The notes under the pieces were generated by a model. That model did not search any database. It had not been told where the DNA came from and saw nothing but the letters and a program-made list of their open reading frames with translations. DNA of 64,000 nt from Aradus depressus (Eukaryota; Arthropoda; Insecta; Hemiptera; Aradidae): NCBI GenBank assembly GCA_963662175.1, contig OY759219.1, forward strand, positions 30,856,908 through 30,920,907. The letters are read 5' to 3'. The position numbers and the translations under genes were made by a program. Shown one piece after another: positions 11,601-17,600 of the stretch (positions within the stretch are counted from its first letter, which is position 1; each line of letters opens with the position of its first letter).

Positions 11601-14600
11601 TACTGTGGGAGTCCTAAATTTTGCCTACCTTAAATGTGTTGGCATCAGTGGTTTTCATGGTGTTATTGTAGCGTAATTTTGAGACTGACTTTATTGCACC
11701 CAGTAATGGCAGTTTGAAGTGAATTTGAGAATGGAGAGCGGGGGGGGGGGGGGGGGGGGGGATTTCTTGTTACGTCCACTTCAGATGTATGTTTTTAAAA
11801 TAAGTAATACAGATGTATCAGTCCAACTTATATTTTATTCTTGCCACAACTACAAGTACAAGGAGTGATACATTTTATTACTTATTTAACAAGTAAGTCC
11901 TCTACATCCGCCTACCACCAAGAAATATATGTTTTTTATGTCTGTTTATTATTTTATTAAATAATAAGGCATACCTATTTGTCTGTTTAAAACATTTTCG
12001 CGATGATGTGTGTATGTAGCACTCAAGGTCCTGGCGACTGCAGAACCGGGTATTTGAATTTTCTGGTACAACTGTCTCGGTTTCAGAGCCGGAACCAGGT
12101 GTACAGTTCGAGACTTGAACCCGGTCTCCGTTTCCAGATTGCACTAGCTTCCCGATAAGCTAGATCGTGCAGTTTTTTTATTGCTCAAAATTAGCTTTCC
12201 GCTCTCTCTCTCTCTCTCTCTCTCTAAAACTTTGATGTTATTTCTTGAAGAAATGAAAAGCTCAAAAAACAAAGCAGAAGGTAGGAATCCATCAAAAAAG
12301 AGATCGATGTTTTAGAGGGAGAGCGAAGACTCAAAAGTAAGTCAGAGTGTAGCCTTAAGGGGCCCTCACACTGGCAAAAATTTCGCTCAAAATTTTGAGC
12401 ACAAATATTTCAGCTTATTTTTGTACAAAATATTGAATGGTCGTGGACCCCTCACACTACACAAAAATATTGCACAAAATTTGAGTGTAACATTCGTGAT
12501 GGAAGCACGGCGCATCGCGTTGTACTCAGCCATAGCCACATACGTTTTTTTGCCCAGTGCAAACCCGGAGGTTGAAAGTAGCATAGTTGTATTGTGTGCA
12601 GTGTTGAAGGAGTCTTTAAATAATAAGAAGAAAAGAGTGTGGGTCAGGAATTATTTGAAGAAGCGACCTATCCATGGTCATCGTAACCTACTTCGCGAAC
12701 TGAGCTTGGAACCTACACTTTATCAAAATTTCCTCACACTGCGCTCTCATGCTACAAAATATTGACAGGTCCGCAAAAATTTTCTAAACTTTCAGAAAAC
12801 TTTTGAACGCCCCACAAAATATTGAATACCCCTTTTTTTGCACAATATTTGTCCTCACACTCAATATTTTAGCACAAAACCGACATCTTCAAATTTTTGA
12901 GCGAAGTTTTTGCCAGTGTGAGGGCCCCTTTAGATTCCGAAATCGAAGGACTCCCAAAAAAGTCCACCAAATAAGGAGATCGAAGGTTTAGAGAGAGTGC
13001 GGAAACTTATGTGTGAGTCGGGGTGTAGGCTCAAAATCCGAGATCGGAACTTCAAAATGGTAAAAACAGAACGAAAGGGTCCAAAAAAAAGAATCTGAAT
13101 CCGGTACTGCATCACGATTCTACACTCGTAACTGGGTATTTCGAGTATCAATTCTTGAAAAAACGGGTGAAGACTTTCGGTTCTCAACAGCCGGGTGAAG
13201 ACTTTCGGTTCTCAACAGCCCTAATCAGGATTAAGCCTCTCTGCTGATACTGCTGTATTAAAGTGTTTTTAAGGAAATATAAGAAATTGGTGCCACAAGG
13301 ACCCCCTATAATCTATATTTCTTCTTCGGCTATTTTATTTAAAACCAACCAGATTATATTTTTCATCTTTTATTATGATGGAATCTCTATTTGTTTGGAC
13401 TTATATTCTGCTTTTGCTCAATTGAAGGTCCTTTGATATCTGAATTTGAGGCTAAACCTTGATACAAACGTAAGTTTCCGCTCTCTCTATAAACCAGGTT
13501 TTAGATTCGGACTCAGTTAGAACAGAAGGAGTCCATCAAATAAAGAGATCGATGATTTACAGACAGAAGGGCATGAATCGCTATAACTAACTAATCTAGT
13601 ATGCGTGCTTGCCTTCTGAGCTCAAGAACGTGGGTTCGAAACCCGACCGAGGCCCTTAGTTTATTTTATCTGGGAGGTAAAATAAACTTAAGCACTCCGT
13701 CCTTCAGATGGGACGTTGAGCGATGGTCCCGAGCCTGTACGATGTCAGGTACTTGTTAAAGACCCCTGCCCTAAATGAATAAAAATTTAGGGTAGGCAAA
13801 ATTTAGGACTCCCACAGTAGAGTCGGGCTCATGTGCACCAGAGCGACGAAAGAGCGCTCTGGTAGCAGGCGATATGACCTCGTAGTTAAAGCCCGGGCAT
13901 GAGTCATAAAACCTAACCTAACCTAACTAATCTAAAAAAGTTACCCCGCTTTAACATTTTTCTTGAAAACACAAAAATTCTATGGGAAAGTGATGAACTT
14001 CATTTTCTTAACTAAATATTATCATGTGATGGCCAATTAATTGTTATAATTTTTTTAAATTGAATTAAACATGTGATGGGTTGTGGAACGAGTGCACACT
14101 TCGGTATTAAAATCAAGACTCCAGAGATCAAGAACTAGCTGTGTTGACGTACTGAGCAATGCTCTGAGAAGAATGGACGCCATCACTCTAGATACAGAAC
14201 TGAAAGAGGCGAGAGCCCTCAAGGTGTGCTTTGGAACACTCTCCGAGGACACCAGGAGTGTTCTCTATAAGCAGTCAATGAAGTAAGTACTATTTTTTTT
14301 TATTGAGCACGCCGTCCTCTGGACGTTAAGCGAGCTCATGTCCACCAGTAAGCAATATACCTTCGAAGTCGGTGAATCACCAGCTATGTGCTTCCCTAGC
14401 ACAAATTAATTAGGTTTTTGCTATCACTCAAAAACCAATCGACTGTTTGGGCTAAAAAATCATGAATTATCATACTAGATTTTGTGTCGATATATTTATT
14501 ACATCGGTAGTTATTCGGGTTTTTGAGTTAAGCCCCCCACAAATCCTACCTTGTCCCTTCGGCCGATTTCACGAAAAATTATATAATAAAAATTATATGC

Positions 14601-17600
14601 TTTTGTACATTTTTGAAATTAGAAGTAATAAAGTAGTGCTTTAATATGAAAATTTTTTTTTAAATATTCGGTATTTCTTGTGCACCTTTTTCATAGGCCA
14701 TTGCCTAGAGAGGTGCTGGGCAACAGCCGGTACCCGAGTTAGTATGTTCTAGGCAACAGCCGGCATCCCAGCTAGTTTTTGCTGAGCTTGTATGTGCCAG
14801 GCAACAGCAAGCAACCCGGCAAGTATATGCCGAGCTACGATGTATAAAATAATGTGACGTGGCCATAACAGGACTTAATTATACCAACCACTTTTTTCAA
14901 AGAAAACTCCCCCTCACCATTTCAAATTCATTTCTGGGCATTACTGGGTATATTATCACTTTCGTAATGTGATTTTTTTTTTTCATTGAACAGCGAAATC
15001 TGAGAGTGACTTTCTAATAGCCAGTAGGTAGTGCCATTGTGAATTGAATTTAAGAGGGGGGATCGGGAGAGAGTGATCTATACAAATGTGGAGAGGGGGG
15101 ATCTAGTGATCTATACAAATTTGGAGAGGGGGGATCGGGAGAGAGTGATCTATACAAATGTGGAGAGAGGGGATCTAGTGATCTATCTAAATGTGGAGAG
15201 GGGGGATCGGGAGACAGTGATCTATACAAATTTGGAGAGGGGGGATCGGAAGAGAGTGAACTATACAAATTTGGAGAGGGGGGATCGGGAGATAGTGATC
15301 TATACAAATTTGGAGAGGGGGGATCGGGAGAGAGTGATCTATACAAATCTGGAGAGGGGGGATCGGGAGATAGTGATCTATACAAATTTGGAGAGGGGGG
15401 ATCGGGAGAGAGTGATCTATACAAATCTGGAGAGGGGGGATCGGGAGATAGTGATCTATACAAATTTGGAGAGGGGGGATCGGGAGAGAGTGATCTATAC
15501 AAATCTGGAGAGGGGGGATCGGGAGAGAGTGATCTATTACAAATTTGGTTGATATAAGAAATACCTGCTACGGTCACATCACATATATTTTTTTCTTTAT
15601 TAGTATCATTTTTAATAAACACTATCAAATATTAATAACTTTTTAACGATACTATTTATACTGGAAAAGTTTAAACATTATTTGGAAGACATTAATTCAA
15701 CATTCTACGGAGCGCTATAACTTTGTTCATATTGGTCTTATCAATATCTGAGGGTATTTATATGGTTGGAAATTTAATAAGGAACATTTTTTGTGAAACC
15801 AATTCTTCAATAAGACCAACCATTTTTCCATAAACCAAGCAAATGTCTAAAAATAATGGGTTTCAAGATGTAATTTTAGGAAAATTATGAGTTGTTACTC
15901 AGAAATTTTAAATTGTTAAAGTTTTAAGATAGTTTTATTTGTTTATTTTTATTATAAAAAATATTTAAATTTCATTTACTAAAATATTTTAATTTTCATT
16001 CAAATTTCAATAAAATTTATTTTATCAGACTGCCTGATGATGAGGGCAACCTCGAAAGCCGGCTAGCTAACACAAATAAAAATCTGTGAGAGGTCAGACT
16101 ACATCTTATTTGACAACCTGTGAAAGATAGATACTATCTTATATATCTTTGGATGTTTCTCAATTAATTAAAGCTGGACATTACGCAAGTTGAAGTTGCG
16201 AAGTTTGAGACAGGTATTGAAAGTCTATCAGGACTATCCGGACAGTGTCTCCCGAAGTAGAAGTAAGACACAACTTGATTCACTGGAGACAACTTGTCTG
16301 AATCTCAGTGACATCACTAATTAGTCTGTCCACCGCAAACTTATTGGAACTAGTCGAACGGATTTTGAATGTTGGACCGTCTGTTCCTGTCTTGTAACTT
16401 GCCCTTTTGTCTCGATAAAGGGTTTCCCCTTTATAGTTGGAGTTAGTTAGACTCATGCCCTGGCTTTTACTATGAGGTCCGACTCTAAATTTATTGTTAC
16501 TAATCGCTAGTGCTCTCTCAGAATTTGATGGACCAAGAATTACAGTTGGAACGCTATGGGCTGAGGCTGATTTAAATTAGATTGCACCCTAGCATCATTC
16601 TGATTTGGCGCCCTGCTTTTTTTGTGATGGTATACATGTTGTAATGAAAAATATGATAATAAAAGTATGAAAATGATATTTTATTCTTTGATTTTTTCAC
16701 ATAACATTATCAGTAAAATACTCAAATAAAAAAAGGTTCGTGCGAAAACATCAATGATATTATCATAATCAATTTCTAGAACCAATTTTGCTTCGAGTGT
16801 AAATAAAATAATAAATTAAGTCTGTCTTGATCCATAGTTGCACGAAAATAGTTTTTTACTCTTTTTAACGTGGAAAATGATCGTTCTCCAGAACAATTCG
16901 TTGAGGGAATACTTAAAATCTGTAAAATTATAAATTATATGAATGATTCCTCGTCCCACCGCTCCGGTACATCACAGTAGTTTTTACAGTGATTTGCACA
17001 GTAATTTTTCCTATACTGGTCTTCCAGTGCAGTCACCGGAGAAACCAATGGATTTTAATATTTAGTTGCCCTTCAAATTTAGGCGCCTCGCGGGCCTAAG
17101 CCTAAATCCGTCGCTGGCTATGGGGAATGTAAAATAACTTTCGGTAGGAAATATATAATGTAGTTATTGTGTCTCAGATTGCGCCAGTTGCTGAGTTGTA
17201 GGCTTGCTTACTTACGCTGGTTCGAGGCGTTTAGTTTATTTTAGCTGGGAGGTAAATACGAGCAAGCCGTACTTCGGATGGGACGTCAGGTACTCGATCT
17301 TAGGTAATGAAACCTGGATAGGCAAAATTTAGGACCCTACAGTTGAGCTAACAGGGAAGGGATAAGAACAGCTTTAACTACGAGGTCACATCGCCTACTA
17401 CCGAGTGTACCTTCGTTGCTCTGGTGGAAACGAGCCCGACTCTACTATGGGGGTCCTAAATTTTGCCTACCTAGGTTTATTCACGTAGGTTAAGGGTTTT
17501 TAACGAGTACCTGACAACACACAGGCTCGAGATCATGGACATTGGCCTCGGTTTCGAACCCGCGATCTTGAGCACAATAGGCCAGCACGCTACAGACGCC

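Larger units (their letters stand above)
15985..16535 (+). repeat. R3 dispersed repeat, copy 1, with hammerhead-like core
   Basis: Nearly identical to 38443-38930 over about 430 bases. Begins ATTTTAATTTTCATTCAAATT. At 16034 it carries CTGATGA, a GAGG-gcaa-CCTC stem and GAAA (16054-16057). Its 3' end is a SINE-A-tail-like block (GACTCATGCC...CTTTTACTATGAGG, 16453-16480). No coding was seen. Confidence 0.75.

Noticed and set aside
13905..13930. Interstitial telomere array (CCTAA)n
   Set aside because: Only two to four units, always at the end of a SINE-A copy; it is the SINE tail.
15059..15545. CRISPR-like direct repeats
   Set aside because: Units are contiguous without variable spacers, and the setting is eukaryotic.
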